Shown: positions 26,842 through 35,733 of the stretch, in pieces
Layout of the letters: every line of letters starts with the position of its first letter
Numbering within the stretch: the first letter of the stretch is position 1
Made by a program: the position numbers and the translations under genes
The notes under the pieces: model-generated
Seen by the model: only the letters and a program-made list of their open reading frames with translations
Told to the model about the DNA's origin: nothing
Database searches by the model: none
NCBI RefSeq assembly: GCF_022698145.1
Contig: NZ_JALDAX010000004.1
Coordinates: forward strand, 496,001-560,000
Source: Streptomyces spinosisporus
Lineage (GTDB): Bacteria > Actinomycetota > Actinomycetes > Streptomycetales > Streptomycetaceae
DNA length: 64,000 bases
Direction: 5' to 3'

Positions 26842-28470
26842 ATGCCCGCCGACCCGTCCGCCGGAGCCCCACCACCCGCCGGAGCCCCACAGCCCTGCGG
26901 AACTCCACCACCCTCCAGAACCCCACCACCCACCGGTACCGCACCCGAAACCCAAGTCCCACGGTTGCTGGAGGCCATGCGGTCCGTCGGCAGCGGGCTC
27001 GAACTGCACGCCACGCTGAAGCGGATCTGTGAGACGGCGGTCGCGCTGACCGGGGCCCGGTGCGCGGCGATCGGCGTCATGGCCGAGGACGGGGACGCGC
27101 TCGTCGACTTCGTCCACCGTGGCGACGACGAGGACCCGTGCCCATGCGGCTTCCCCGCGCACCGTCCCCCGATGCGCAGCGTCCTCGGCCTGCCCCTCCG
27201 CGTCCAGGGCGAGATCTTCGGCACCCTGTATCTGACCAAGAAACGCGGCGGCGAGCCGTTCCGCGACGACGACCTCGACATGGTCCGGGTGCTGGCCACG
27301 GAGGCGGGCATCGCCGTCGGCAACGCCCGGCTGTACCAGGCGGCCAGGCAGCGGGAGCACTGGATCGACGGATCGGTCGCCGTGACCACCGCCCTGCTGT
27401 CCGGCGGCGACGCCGACGAAGCCCTCCAGGTCGTCGCCGACCGCGCCCGCCGGCTGTCCGGGTCCGCGGCCGGCGTCGTGCTGCTGCCCGCGCGCGAGGG
27501 CGGCCTCGAGATCGTCGCCGTGGCCGCCGACGGGCCGTCGGGCCTGCTGGGCACCGTCGTGCCGCCCCAGAGCCCGCTGGTCGCCGAACTCCTCGGCGGA
27601 CGGGCCGTGTTCGTCGAGGACGCGGCCGCCGACCGGCGCATGGTCACGGGGCACGCCCGAAAGTACGGGCCGGTCATGTTGCTGCCGCTGCAGAGCGACG
27701 GCCGGGTGCTCGGGGCCCTCGTCATGCCCCGGGCGCGCGGGGAGCGTCCGTTCACGGAGACGGAGCGCATGCTCGCGGTGCAGTTCGCCTCGCAGGCCGC
27801 GCTCGCGCTGGTCATGGCCGAGACGCAGCGCGACCGGGAGCGGCTCGCGGTGTACGAGGACCGCGACCGCACCGCCCGTGACCTGCACGATCTGGTCATC
27901 CAGCGGCTGTTCGCGACCGGGATGCTGCTGGACAGCGCCCGGCGCCGGACCCGTGCGCCGGAGGTGCGGGACGGCGTCGCCAGGGCCGTCGACGAACTCG
28001 ACGTCACCATCCAGGAGATCCGCACCGCGATCTTCGCGCTCCAGCAGGGGCCCGCCGAGGAGTCCTCCGGGCTGAGCACGAGCGTTCTGCGCGAGATCAC
28101 CATGGCCGCCGTACCGCTCGGCTTCAGGCCCTCGCACCGCTTCGTCGGCCCGGTCGACACCCTGGTCGGTGACCTGACCGGCAAGAATCTCGTCGCCGCC
28201 CTGCGCGAGGCTCTCTCCAACGCCTTCCGGCACGCGGGCGCCTCACGGATCGACGTCGTCGTCGACGCGACCGTGACGCTGCCCGACGGCCGGCCCGGTG
28301 TCCGTCTGAGCGTCGCCGACGACGGCGTCGGCATCCCCGAGGGCGGCCGCCGCAGCGGTCTGCGGAACCTGCGGCGGCGCGCCGAGTCGCTGGGCGGCGA
28401 CAGCGGGCACGGTCCCGGCATCGGCGCGGACGGCGGCGGTACGACCGTGGTGTGGCAGGTGCCGTACTGA
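26842..28470 (+). CDS. Orphan GAF-domain sensor histidine kinase (HisKA_3, DevS-like)
   Basis: 542 residues. A Pro/Ala-rich repetitive leader (about residues 1-35) is followed by two GAF domains (about 40-175 and 190-335). The first ends in the DevS-like stretch LGLPLRVQGEIFGTLYL. The phospho-acceptor is RTARDLHDLVIQRLFATGML (His near residue 352), followed by an HATPase_c domain with EALSNAFRHAG, ADDGVGIPEGG and GLRNLRRRAESLGG. No response regulator lies next to it. It starts 62 bp after cydCD, so it may sense oxygen, NO or redox state, but that rests only on position and DevS resemblance. Confidence 0.87.
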   Translation: MPADPSAGAPPPAGAPQPCGTPPPSRTPPPTGTAPETQVPRLLEAMRSVGSGLELHATLKRICETAVALTGARCAAIGVMAEDGDALVDFVHRGDDEDPCPCGFPAHRPPMRSVLGLPLRVQGEIFGTLYLTKKRGGEPFRDDDLDMVRVLATEAGIAVGNARLYQAARQREHWIDGSVAVTTALLSGGDADEALQVVADRARRLSGSAAGVVLLPAREGGLEIVAVAADGPSGLLGTVVPPQSPLVAELLGGRAVFVEDAAADRRMVTGHARKYGPVMLLPLQSDGRVLGALVMPRARGERPFTETERMLAVQFASQAALALVMAETQRDRERLAVYEDRDRTARDLHDLVIQRLFATGMLLDSARRRTRAPEVRDGVARAVDELDVTIQEIRTAIFALQQGPAEESSGLSTSVLREITMAAVPLGFRPSHRFVGPVDTLVGDLTGKNLVAALREALSNAFRHAGASRIDVVVDATVTLPDGRPGVRLSVADDGVGIPEGGRRSGLRNLRRRAESLGGDSGHGPGIGADGGGTTVVWQVPY

Positions 28471-28530
28471 CGGCGTGACGGCGTGACGGCGTGACCGGGT
28501 GACGGAGTGGGACGTGACGGCGTGACGGGG
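28468..28530. repeat. 8-bp tandem repeat beginning at the kinase stop codon
   Basis: TGACGGCG is repeated three times exactly (28468-28491), then as TGACCGGG, TGACGGAG, a shorter TGGGACG, TGACGGCG and TGACGGGG. The first TGA is the stop of the histidine kinase gene; later in-phase-shifted units supply stops in several frames. Confidence 0.9.
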
Positions 28531-28583
28531 TGCCGCACCGATGGCGTGGCGACGGGCCGCGACCGGTCGGTGCGCCGCAGGTC

Positions 28584-29453
28584 CTACGGCCGTTCTGCCA
28601 GCATCCGCTCGATCACGACCGCCACCCCGTCGTCGTTGTTGGCGACTGTGCGGCCGGAGGCCGCGGCGATGACGTCCGGGTGGGCGTTGCCCATCGCGTA
28701 CGAACGGCCCGCCCAGGTCAGCATCTCGACGTCGTTCGGCATGTCCCCGAAGGCGACGACCTCCTCGTGGGAGATGCCGCGTTCGGCGCAGCACAGGGCG
28801 AGCGTGCTGGCCTTGGAGACTCCGGGGCCGCTGATCTCCAGCAGGGCGCTGGGGCTGGAGCGGGTGACGTTGGCCCGCGCGCCGATGGCGAGCCGGGCGG
28901 TGGCGAGGAAGCCGTCCGGGTCGAGCGAGGGGTGGTAGGCGAGGATCTTGAGCACGGGCTGATCCGTGTCCGGGCCGTCGGGTGCGAGGAGCTCCTCGGC
29001 GGGCCGGAGGTTGTCCGGGATCTCCATGTGCAGCTTCGGGTAGTCCGGCTCCTGGTGGAAGCCGTACGTCTGCTCCACCGCGTACACCGTGCCGGGCGCC
29101 GCCTCGCGCAGCAGCCGTACGGCATCCAGCGCGTTGTCCCGGGCCAGTTCCCGCACCTTCACGAAGCGGTGGCTGCCGGGGCCGCCGTGCAGGTCGACCA
29201 CGGCCGCGCCGTTGCCGCAGATCGCCAGGCCGTGGCCGTGGACGTGGTCGCTGACGACGTTCATCCAGCGGGCCGGGCGGCCGGTGACGAAGAAGACCTC
29301 GATGCCCGCCTTCTCGGCGGCGGCGAGGGCGGCGACGGTCCGGGGGGAGACCGACTTGTCGTCCCGCAGGAGGGTGCCGTCGAGATCGGTGGCGATGAGC
29401 CGGGGCTGGACGGCGGGGGCCGGGGTCTCGGGCTGTCGGGTCGCTGAGGTCAC
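28584..29453 (-). CDS. HAD hydrolase, Cof-type (IIB)
   Basis: 289 residues from the GTG at 29453, with GGGAG about nine bases upstream. Motif I is [13 protein letters not shown] (Asp near residue 22), motif II is FFVTGR near 55, motif III Lys lies in SKAS near 215, and motif IV is FGDMPNDVEML near 235. The C2-type cap between motifs II and III marks the Cof/SupH group of sugar-phosphate phosphatases. Substrate unknown. A second Cof-type gene lies at 38612-39430. Confidence 0.86.
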   Translation of the reverse strand: MTSATRQPETPAPAVQPRLIATDLDGTLLRDDKSVSPRTVAALAAAEKAGIEVFFVTGRPARWMNVVSDHVHGHGLAICGNGAAVVDLHGGPGSHRFVKVRELARDNALDAVRLLREAAPGTVYAVEQTYGFHQEPDYPKLHMEIPDNLRPAEELLAPDGPDTDQPVLKILAYHPSLDPDGFLATARLAIGARANVTRSSPSALLEISGPGVSKASTLALCCAERGISHEEVVAFGDMPNDVEMLTWAGRSYAMGNAHPDVIAAASGRTVANNDDGVAVVIERMLAERP

Positions 29454-29579
29454 CGGGTCATTCTCCCGCATATGCCTGCACGCCCGTGCGGGAGTCCGCA
29501 CATCTGAGTGGTTACCGTCCTCATCAGCACCATCACGCCCCGTCCGTCCGCCGCTCCGTCCGTCCGCCGCCCCGTTCGC

Positions 29580-30485
29580 TCAGCCGAGCTGTGCCGGGGC
29601 GTCCATGGCGATCTGCTCGAAGACCTTCTCCTCGGCGGCGAAGACCGTCTCCGGGACGGGCCAGTGGATCACGATCTCGGTGAAGCCCAGCTCACGGTGG
29701 CGGCCCGCGAAGTCCACGAACGCGTCCAGCGAGTCGAGCGGGCGGGCGCGGTCCGGGGTGAAGCCGGTGAGCAGGATCTTGTCCATCTGGGCCGCGTCCC
29801 GGCCGATTTCGGCACAGGCGTCGGCGAGTTTCTCGGCCTGGCCGCGAATGGCTCGAATCGATTGTTCAGAAGTGCCGTTCTCGTACAGCTTGGGGTCGCC
29901 GGTGGTCACCCAGGCCTGTCCGTGGCGCGCGGCGAGAGCGAGCCCGCGCGGGCCGGTGGCGGCGACGGCGAAGGGCAGACGGGGGCGCTGCACACATCCG
30001 GGGATGTTGCGCGCTTCGTGCGCCGCGTAGAAATCGCCCTCGTACGAGACCGATTCCTGGGTGAGCAGGCGGTCAAGCAGCGGGACGAACTCCGCGAAGC
30101 GGTTGGCGCGCTCGCGCGGGGTCCATGGCTCCTGGCCGAGCGCGGTGGCGTCGAAGCCGGTGCCGCCCGCTCCTATGCCGAGGGTGATGCGACCGCCGGA
30201 GATGTCGTCGAGGGAGATCAGCTCCTTGGCGAGGGTCACCGGGTGCCGGAAGTTCGGCGAGGTCACCAGGGTGCCCAGGCGCAGCCGCTCGGTGACGGCC
30301 GCGGCGGCGGTCAGGGTCGGCACGGCACCGAACCAGGGGCCGTCGCGGAAGGGGACGCGCCAGGACAGATGGTCGTAGGTGTACGCGGTGTGGAAGCCGA
30401 GCTGCTCCGCCCGCTCCCATGCCGCACGGCCGCCCTCGTGCCAGCGGCGGTACGGGAGGATCACGGTGCTCAGACGCAGACTCAT
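29580..30485 (-). CDS. LLM-class (luciferase-like) F420-dependent oxidoreductase
   Basis: 301 residues from the ATG at 30485. The luciferase-like barrel is recognised by [12 protein letters not shown] near residue 37, [20 protein letters not shown] near 70-90, [16 protein letters not shown] near 100, and a C-terminal half typical of the family. In actinobacteria most such proteins use cofactor F420, but FMN use cannot be excluded. The oxidised substrate is unknown. It is transcribed in the same direction as the small protein and KptA genes upstream. Confidence 0.82.
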   Translation of the reverse strand: MSLRLSTVILPYRRWHEGGRAAWERAEQLGFHTAYTYDHLSWRVPFRDGPWFGAVPTLTAAAAVTERLRLGTLVTSPNFRHPVTLAKELISLDDISGGRITLGIGAGGTGFDATALGQEPWTPRERANRFAEFVPLLDRLLTQESVSYEGDFYAAHEARNIPGCVQRPRLPFAVAATGPRGLALAARHGQAWVTTGDPKLYENGTSEQSIRAIRGQAEKLADACAEIGRDAAQMDKILLTGFTPDRARPLDSLDAFVDFAGRHRELGFTEIVIHWPVPETVFAAEEKVFEQIAMDAPAQLG

Positions 30486-30527
30486 GCGTCCGAGCCTACG
30501 GGCCGGTGCGGACAACGGACGAAACGG

Positions 30528-30974
30528 TCACCGTACGCGGCTGCTCAGCCACGGGCCGAGGCCGACCATGGGCAGGTACACCCTGTGGGTGCGGTCCTGG
30601 GGCAGCGGCACGATCAGGAAGTAGCCCGGCGGGAAGCGGCGGCCCTTCACGAAGGCGCGGTCGTCGAAGAGGGAGCGGACGAACGCGGGCACGTCGTCAC
30701 GGTCGACGTCCGGGCACTCGACGCCCTCGACGGTGATCAGCGCATCGTCGTCGGGGTAGAGACGGACGCTCACCCGGGGCACCCCGCCGAACTCGACGAA
30801 CGCCTCGTGCGGGAGGGAGCCGTCCGGATCGGCGGCGACGCCGACCCCCGCGGCGCTGCGGCGCGAGGTCCGGTCGGCGCCGATGTCATGCCCGACCTCG
30901 ATCTCACGCCCGTACTCGACGGCAACGGCACGCAGGACGGCGACGGCGGCTTCGGTGGTGGGCAGGTGCTTCAT
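30528..30974 (-). CDS. Conserved hypothetical protein
   Basis: 148 residues from the ATG at 30974 (another ATG four codons earlier is possible). No named domain recognised. The protein is acidic and soluble: [14 protein letters not shown] near residue 25, [23 protein letters not shown] in the middle (split across residues 60-85), and [19 protein letters not shown] near the end. The C-terminal half reads like a small beta-rich domain. It sits between the KptA and LLM oxidoreductase genes, all leftward. Confidence 0.65.
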   Translation of the reverse strand: MKHLPTTEAAVAVLRAVAVEYGREIEVGHDIGADRTSRRSAAGVGVAADPDGSLPHEAFVEFGGVPRVSVRLYPDDDALITVEGVECPDVDRDDVPAFVRSLFDDRAFVKGRRFPPGYFLIVPLPQDRTHRVYLPMVGLGPWLSSRVR

Positions 30975-31048
30975 GCTTTCGATCATGCCGGAACGGCCGG
31001 AGCGGCCGGACGAAGATCGGTGCCGGAGTCGGTTCGGCCCGGTGCGAC

Positions 31049-31612
31049 TCAGTGCGCCTCGGGAAAGCGCAGGTAGCGCGGAGGCACGCGCTGCGTCAGC
31101 CATACGCCGTTCGCGCTGATGTGGAAGACGTGGCCGTCTCGGTGCATCGTGCCGGCGTCCACCGAGAGGATCACCGGGCGGCCGCGGCGGGCGCCGACGC
31201 GGGTGGCGGTCTCGCGGTCGGGTGAGAGGTGGACGTCGTGGCGGTTCATGGGGCGCAGGCCTTCGGCGCGGATCGCGTCGAGGTGGCGTGCCACGGTTCC
31301 GTGGTAGAGGTGCGCCGGCGGGGTCGCCGGGGGCAGTCCGAGGTCGACCTCGACGCTGTGGCCCTGGCTGGCGCGGATGCGGCTGCCGTCGACCGCGAAG
31401 CGCTGCTTGTCGTTGGCGGCGACCACATGGTCCAGTTCCTCGCGGGTGAAGCGGAAGCCGTGGGCGGCGGCCGCGGCGATGAGCGCGTCGATCTCGACCC
31501 AGCCGGCCTCGTCGAGCGTCAGCCCGATCCGCTCGGGCTGGTGGCGCAGATGCTTCGACAGGTACTTCGACACCTTCACGGTGCGTCTTTCGTCCGTGCG
31601 TCTTTCGTCCAT
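31049..31612 (-). CDS. kptA: RNA 2'-phosphotransferase KptA (Tpt1)
   Basis: 187 residues from the ATG at 31612 after GAGCGG. The Tpt1 core is complete: [17 protein letters not shown] near residue 15, [15 protein letters not shown] near 75-90, [11 protein letters not shown] near 107, and MNRHDVHLS near 127, giving the Arg-His-Arg-Arg catalytic set. Tpt1 transfers an internal 2'-phosphate from RNA to NAD+, forming ADP-ribose 1'',2''-cyclic phosphate. Bacteria lack the tRNA-splicing pathway it serves in yeast, so its bacterial substrate is unclear. DnaA boxes lie directly upstream (31669-31722). Confidence 0.92.
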   Translation of the reverse strand: MDERRTDERRTVKVSKYLSKHLRHQPERIGLTLDEAGWVEIDALIAAAAAHGFRFTREELDHVVAANDKQRFAVDGSRIRASQGHSVEVDLGLPPATPPAHLYHGTVARHLDAIRAEGLRPMNRHDVHLSPDRETATRVGARRGRPVILSVDAGTMHRDGHVFHISANGVWLTQRVPPRYLRFPEAH

Positions 31613-31668
31613 CCGCTCAGCATGACCGGAGAGACGCGGATCACGCAGATTATTTTGGTCCCCAGGTT

Positions 31669-31722
31669 TGATCCACAACCAACTGTAGTTATCCACAGGC
31701 CAGTTGGCCCTCCTGTGGACAA
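31669..31722. promoter_or_regulatory. DnaA-box group upstream of kptA
   Basis: Three 9-mers in 54 bp: TGATCCACA (31669-31677, one mismatch), TTATCCACA (31689-31697, perfect) and TGTGGACAA (31714-31722, perfect TTGTCCACA on the minus strand). They occupy the gap between the MerR gene stop and the kptA start. Confidence 0.82.
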
Positions 31723-31734
31723 CTCCCCGACATG

Positions 31735-32670
31735 TCACCTCTGTTCGTCAAGATCGCCAGGGGGCCCACCCCTTGACGTGAGCGCGTCCAACCTCCTTGC
31801 CCGCACCTCCCGTTCAGCCGCCAGCGCCACGAACTCCGCCGCCCGCTCCGCCCCAACCAGCCCCTCCACGGCCCGCATCGTCTCCTCGGGCAGCGCCACG
31901 GAGCGTGACATTTTCTCCTCCGGCGCAGACCGCTCGCCGCCCAGCTGCCGCCGCAGCTGCCGTACCGCCAACAGCCGCATCGCCCGCGCCAGTTCCGCGT
32001 CCACCGTCTGCTGCGCGAGCGGCCGCAGACGCCGTACGAGAGAGGCCGCTTCCGCCGCGTCCGTGTCGGTCGGCGGGTGGGCCGCGTCGAGGTAGCGGGC
32101 GAAGACGTGCTCGGTGGTGAACTGAAGGAAACGGGCGGCGATGTGCTCGACCTGGACCCTCAACTCCCGCAGATGCCCGGAGATCGCGGACAGCGGGACG
32201 CCCGCCGCGTGCAACTCCACTGCCACGGCGAGCTCTTGAGGGCTCGGCACAAGGAAGGAGCCCTCGTTTCCGGGGTCCGGCTCCAGCACCCCGAGCTCGA
32301 CGGCCTCGGCGACGGCCGCGTCGTCGGGCGGTCCACCGAACCGCTCGTCCAGTTCGGCGCGCGAGATGCGGACCGGCTGCTCGTCGGTCCACGGCCGGTC
32401 GACCTCGGCGACCAGCCCGAGCACCCCGCCCAGACCGCGGCCCGCGTCCCACGCCTCCAGGAGCTCCTTGATGGAGGCCAGGGTGTAGCCGCGGTCCAGC
32501 AGTTCGGCGATCTGGCGCAGCCGGGCGAGATGCGCGTCGGAGTAGAGGTTGGCGCGGCCGCGGCGCTCGGGCCGGGGGAGCAGACCGCGGTCCTGGTAGG
32601 CGCGGATGGTGCGGACCGTGGCGCCGCTGGCGTGCGCCAGATCCTCTATGCGGTACGGCGTCTGCCGCAT
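31735..32670 (-). CDS. MerR-family transcriptional regulator
   Basis: 311 residues from the ATG at 32670, which has a perfect AAGGAGG site eight bases upstream. The MerR winged helix is at the N-terminus (YRIEDLAHASGATVRTIRAY, then LPRPERRGRANLYSD), residues 5-50. The long C-terminal region (to 311) has no cysteine metal-sensing motif, so it is more likely a small-molecule or protein-interaction type. Targets unknown. The EphD-like fusion gene lies upstream on the same strand with about 90 bp between. Confidence 0.87.
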   Translation of the reverse strand: MRQTPYRIEDLAHASGATVRTIRAYQDRGLLPRPERRGRANLYSDAHLARLRQIAELLDRGYTLASIKELLEAWDAGRGLGGVLGLVAEVDRPWTDEQPVRISRAELDERFGGPPDDAAVAEAVELGVLEPDPGNEGSFLVPSPQELAVAVELHAAGVPLSAISGHLRELRVQVEHIAARFLQFTTEHVFARYLDAAHPPTDTDAAEAASLVRRLRPLAQQTVDAELARAMRLLAVRQLRRQLGGERSAPEEKMSRSVALPEETMRAVEGLVGAERAAEFVALAAEREVRARRLDALTSRGGPPGDLDEQR

Positions 32671-32760
32671 GCTCGGTGCCTCCTTGCCGGACTCGTCCCA
32701 GCGGTTGCCGCCCGTCCGCGGTCGGCCCCGGCCCCGCGGGCGCACGTCACGGCGCCCACG

Positions 32761-34554
32761 TCACAGCGGTGGCTTCAGTCGTGCGATCGCCCGCAGCGCG
32801 CGCGGGGCGAAGCGGGACATGAGGTGGGTGCCGCGGGCCTCCGGGGTGACCGGCACGACGGCTTCGTTGCGCACGACCGCGCGCAGGATCGCGGCGGCGA
32901 CCTTCTCCGGCGGGTAGTTCCTGAGGCCGTAGAGGCGGGCGGTCCGCTTCTGGCGGCGCCTCTCCTCCTCGGCGTCCACGCCCGCGAAGCGCGCGGTGGA
33001 GGTGATGTTGGTGTTGACGAAGCCGGGGCAGATCGCGCTGACGCCTATCCCCTGCCCGGCCAGCTCCGCGCGCAGGCACTCGCTGAGCATCAGCACGGCC
33101 GCCTTGGAGGTGCTGTAGGCGGGCAGCGCCCGGGAGGGCTGATAGGCCGCGGCGGAGGCGGTGTTGACGATGTGGCCGCCCTGTCCGCGCTCGGCCATCT
33201 GCTTCCCGAACAGCCGGCAGCCGTGGATGACGCCCCACAGATTGACGTCGAGGACGTTCTTCCAGTCCTCCGTGGTGGTGTCGAAGAAGGAGCCGCCCAG
33301 GCCGATCCCGGCGTTGTTCACCAGGACGTCCACCACGCCGTACTCGGCGGCGACCTTGGCGGCGAGCTTCTCCATGGCCTGCTCGTCGGAGACGTCGGCC
33401 GTCTCCGCCCAGGCCTCGGGGGCGCCGAGAAGACGGCACTGCTCCGCGGTGCGGGCGGCGGCCTCGGCGTCGCGGTCGACGGCCACCACGCGTGCGCCCG
33501 CCTCGGCGAAGGCGGACGCCGTGGCCCGTCCGATGCCGCTGCCCGCGCCGGTGACCAGCACGAGCTGCCCGCCGAAGCGGTCGGCGTACCTGCCCGTGGG
33601 CCGCACCGCCGTCGGCCTGCCGCCCTCGACGGAGGTCACGAACTCGGTGATCCAGGAAGCCAGTTGGTCGGGGCGCGTGCGCGGGATCCAGTGCTTGGCC
33701 GGCAGGGTGCGGCGGGTCAGCCGCGGAACCCACTGCTCCAGGTCGTCGTAGAGCTTCTCCGACAGGAACGCGTCCCCGAGGGGGGTGATGAGCTGCACGG
33801 GCGCGTGCGCGTACGCGTCGGCGCGGGGCCTGCGCAGCCGGTAGCGGACGTTGTCGCGGTACAGCCAGGCGCCCTGTGCGGCGTCCGAGGGCAGCGAGGG
33901 GGTCGGGTAGCCGTCGGCGGGGACCTTCTCCACGCGCCGCAGGATGCCCGGCCAGCTCTTGCCGAGGGGGCCGCGCCAGGCCAGTTCGGGCAGCACGGGA
34001 GTGTGCAGCAGATACACGTACCAGGACTTGGCGCCCTGGCCGAGGAGTTGGCCGATGCGGCGCGGGGTGGGCTTCTTCAGGCGTCGGTCGATCCAGTGGC
34101 CGAAGTGGTCGAGGGACGGCCCGGACATGGAGGTGAAGGAGGCGATGCGTCCCTCGGTGCGCCGGACGGTGGCGAACTCCCAGGCCTGCACCGAGCCCCA
34201 GTCGTGCCCCACGACGTGCACCGGGCGGCCGGGGCTGACGGAGTCGATCACGGCCAGGAAGTCATCGGTCAGCTTCTCCAGGGTGAAGCCCCCGCGCAGC
34301 GGCTGCGGCGCCGTCGAGCGGCCGTGGCCCCGGACGTCGTAGAGCACGACGTGGAAGCGCTCGGCCAGGCGGGCGGCGACCTCGGACCAGACCTCCTTGC
34401 TGTCCGGATAGCCGTGGACGAGGACCAGCGTCGGCTGCGCTGCGTCTCCCAGCTCGGCCACGCACAGCTCGACGCCGCCGGTGTGCACCCGGCGCTCCCG
34501 CGCATCCTTCAGCAACGTCACGTCGAGTCCTTCGCCCAGAGCCGTAGGTGACAT
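32761..34554 (-). CDS. Fused alpha/beta-hydrolase and short-chain dehydrogenase (EphD-like)
   Basis: 597 residues. Residues 20-310 are an epoxide-hydrolase-like alpha/beta hydrolase: LVHGYPDSKEVW (oxyanion HGYP) and VVGHDWGSVQAWEF with nucleophile Asp near residue 114. Residues 325-560 are a classical SDR: VTGAGSGIGRA (NAD(P)-binding), VDVLVNNAGIG, and the Ser...YSTSK pair (Tyr-x-x-x-Lys). The same architecture occurs in mycobacterial EphD (Rv2214c), linked there to mycolic-acid metabolism. Streptomyces makes no mycolic acids, so the substrate must differ; a lipid or aromatic epoxide is possible. Confidence 0.87.
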   Translation of the reverse strand: MSPTALGEGLDVTLLKDARERRVHTGGVELCVAELGDAAQPTLVLVHGYPDSKEVWSEVAARLAERFHVVLYDVRGHGRSTAPQPLRGGFTLEKLTDDFLAVIDSVSPGRPVHVVGHDWGSVQAWEFATVRRTEGRIASFTSMSGPSLDHFGHWIDRRLKKPTPRRIGQLLGQGAKSWYVYLLHTPVLPELAWRGPLGKSWPGILRRVEKVPADGYPTPSLPSDAAQGAWLYRDNVRYRLRRPRADAYAHAPVQLITPLGDAFLSEKLYDDLEQWVPRLTRRTLPAKHWIPRTRPDQLASWITEFVTSVEGGRPTAVRPTGRYADRFGGQLVLVTGAGSGIGRATASAFAEAGARVVAVDRDAEAAARTAEQCRLLGAPEAWAETADVSDEQAMEKLAAKVAAEYGVVDVLVNNAGIGLGGSFFDTTTEDWKNVLDVNLWGVIHGCRLFGKQMAERGQGGHIVNTASAAAYQPSRALPAYSTSKAAVLMLSECLRAELAGQGIGVSAICPGFVNTNITSTARFAGVDAEEERRRQKRTARLYGLRNYPPEKVAAAILRAVVRNEAVVPVTPEARGTHLMSRFAPRALRAIARLKPPL

Positions 34555-34603
34555 CGATGAATGTGACAGTGACCGGAGGCTGCGTCAAGAGAGGGCCTCG
34601 GGC

Positions 34604-34636
34604 TGTGGACAGAGCCGGCGTCCGGGCTGTGGACAA
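34604..34636. promoter_or_regulatory. Pair of DnaA boxes in a divergent promoter region
   Basis: TGTGGACAG (34604-34612, one mismatch) and TGTGGACAA (34628-34636, perfect) lie in the same orientation, each within a GGGCTGTGGACA context, between the EphD-like gene and the ABC transporter operon. Confidence 0.75.
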
Positions 34637-34758
34637 CGCTCCGTAACTCTCAAGTAGGGGGCACCCCTAAGGACCCGTACATCTGGAGTCTGAGGCCGAT
34701 CCAGCTCTGCGGTCTGACGACCGGCGTGGCGCAGCTCACTATCGTCGAGGACGTGACT

Positions 34759-35733
34759 GTGATCGCGACCGAAAGCCTGAGCAAGCGGTTCCCCCGGGTG
34801 ACCGCGCTTGACCGGCTCTCCGTCGACGTCGGGCCCGGTGTGACCGGGCTCGTCGGAGCGAACGGAGCCGGCAAGTCCACGTTGATCAAGATCCTCCTGG
34901 GTCTGTCCCCCGCCTCCGAGGGCCGCGCCGAAGTGCTCGGCCTCGATGTCGCGACCAAGGGCGCCGCCATCCGCGAGCGGGTGGGCTACATGCCGGAGCA
35001 CGACTGCCTGCCGCCCGACGTCTCGGCCACCGAGTTCGTCGTCCACATGGCGCGCATGTCGGGCCTGCCGCCCACGGCCGCGCGCGAGCGCACCGCGGAC
35101 ACGCTGCGCCACGTCGGTCTGTACGAGGAGCGCTACCGCCCCATCGGCGGCTACTCGACCGGTATGAAGCAGCGCGTCAAGCTCGCGCAGGCGCTCGTGC
35201 ACGACCCGCAGCTGGTCTTCCTGGACGAGCCGACCAACGGCCTCGACCCGGTCGGCCGCGACGAGATGCTCGGCCTCATCCGCCGTATCCACACCGACTT
35301 CGGCATCTCGGTCCTGGTCACCTCGCACCTGCTGGGCGAACTGGAGCGCACCTGCGACCACGTGGTGGTCATCGACGGCGGCAAGCTCCTGCGCTCCAGC
35401 TCCACCACGGACTTCACGCAGACCACCACCACCCTCGCGATCGAGGTCACCGACACCGACGCGCACCCGGACGGCACGCGCGCGGTACGCGAGGCGCTCC
35501 ACGCGCGTGGGGTGGAGGTTCTGGACGGCACGAACGGCCTGCCGGGTGCCGGGCACATCCTGCTGCTCACCGCACAGGGCGACGAGACGTACGACCTGGT
35601 GCGCGACATCGTCGCCGACCTGGGCCTGGGCCTCGTGCGCATGGAGCAGCGCAGGCACCACATCTCGGAGGTCTTCCACTCGGACGCCGAGGCGCAGGAC
35701 ATGACGAAGGAGGCGGCCGTCCATGGCAGTTGA
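34759..35733 (+). CDS. ABC transporter ATP-binding protein
   Basis: 324 residues from the GTG at 34759, eight bases after GAGG; earlier GTGs at 34726 and 34753 are less well placed. Walker A is GANGAGKST (near residue 36), signature YSTGMKQR (near 134), Walker B LVFLDEPTNGLDP, and switch His in TSHLLGELERT. The C-terminal 90 residues are an extra domain typical of ABC-2 exporters. Pairs with the permease starting 11 bp before its end. Four genes (34759-38269) alternate ATPase-permease-ATPase-permease; substrate unknown. Confidence 0.9.
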   Translation: MIATESLSKRFPRVTALDRLSVDVGPGVTGLVGANGAGKSTLIKILLGLSPASEGRAEVLGLDVATKGAAIRERVGYMPEHDCLPPDVSATEFVVHMARMSGLPPTAARERTADTLRHVGLYEERYRPIGGYSTGMKQRVKLAQALVHDPQLVFLDEPTNGLDPVGRDEMLGLIRRIHTDFGISVLVTSHLLGELERTCDHVVVIDGGKLLRSSSTTDFTQTTTTLAIEVTDTDAHPDGTRAVREALHARGVEVLDGTNGLPGAGHILLLTAQGDETYDLVRDIVADLGLGLVRMEQRRHHISEVFHSDAEAQDMTKEAAVHGS

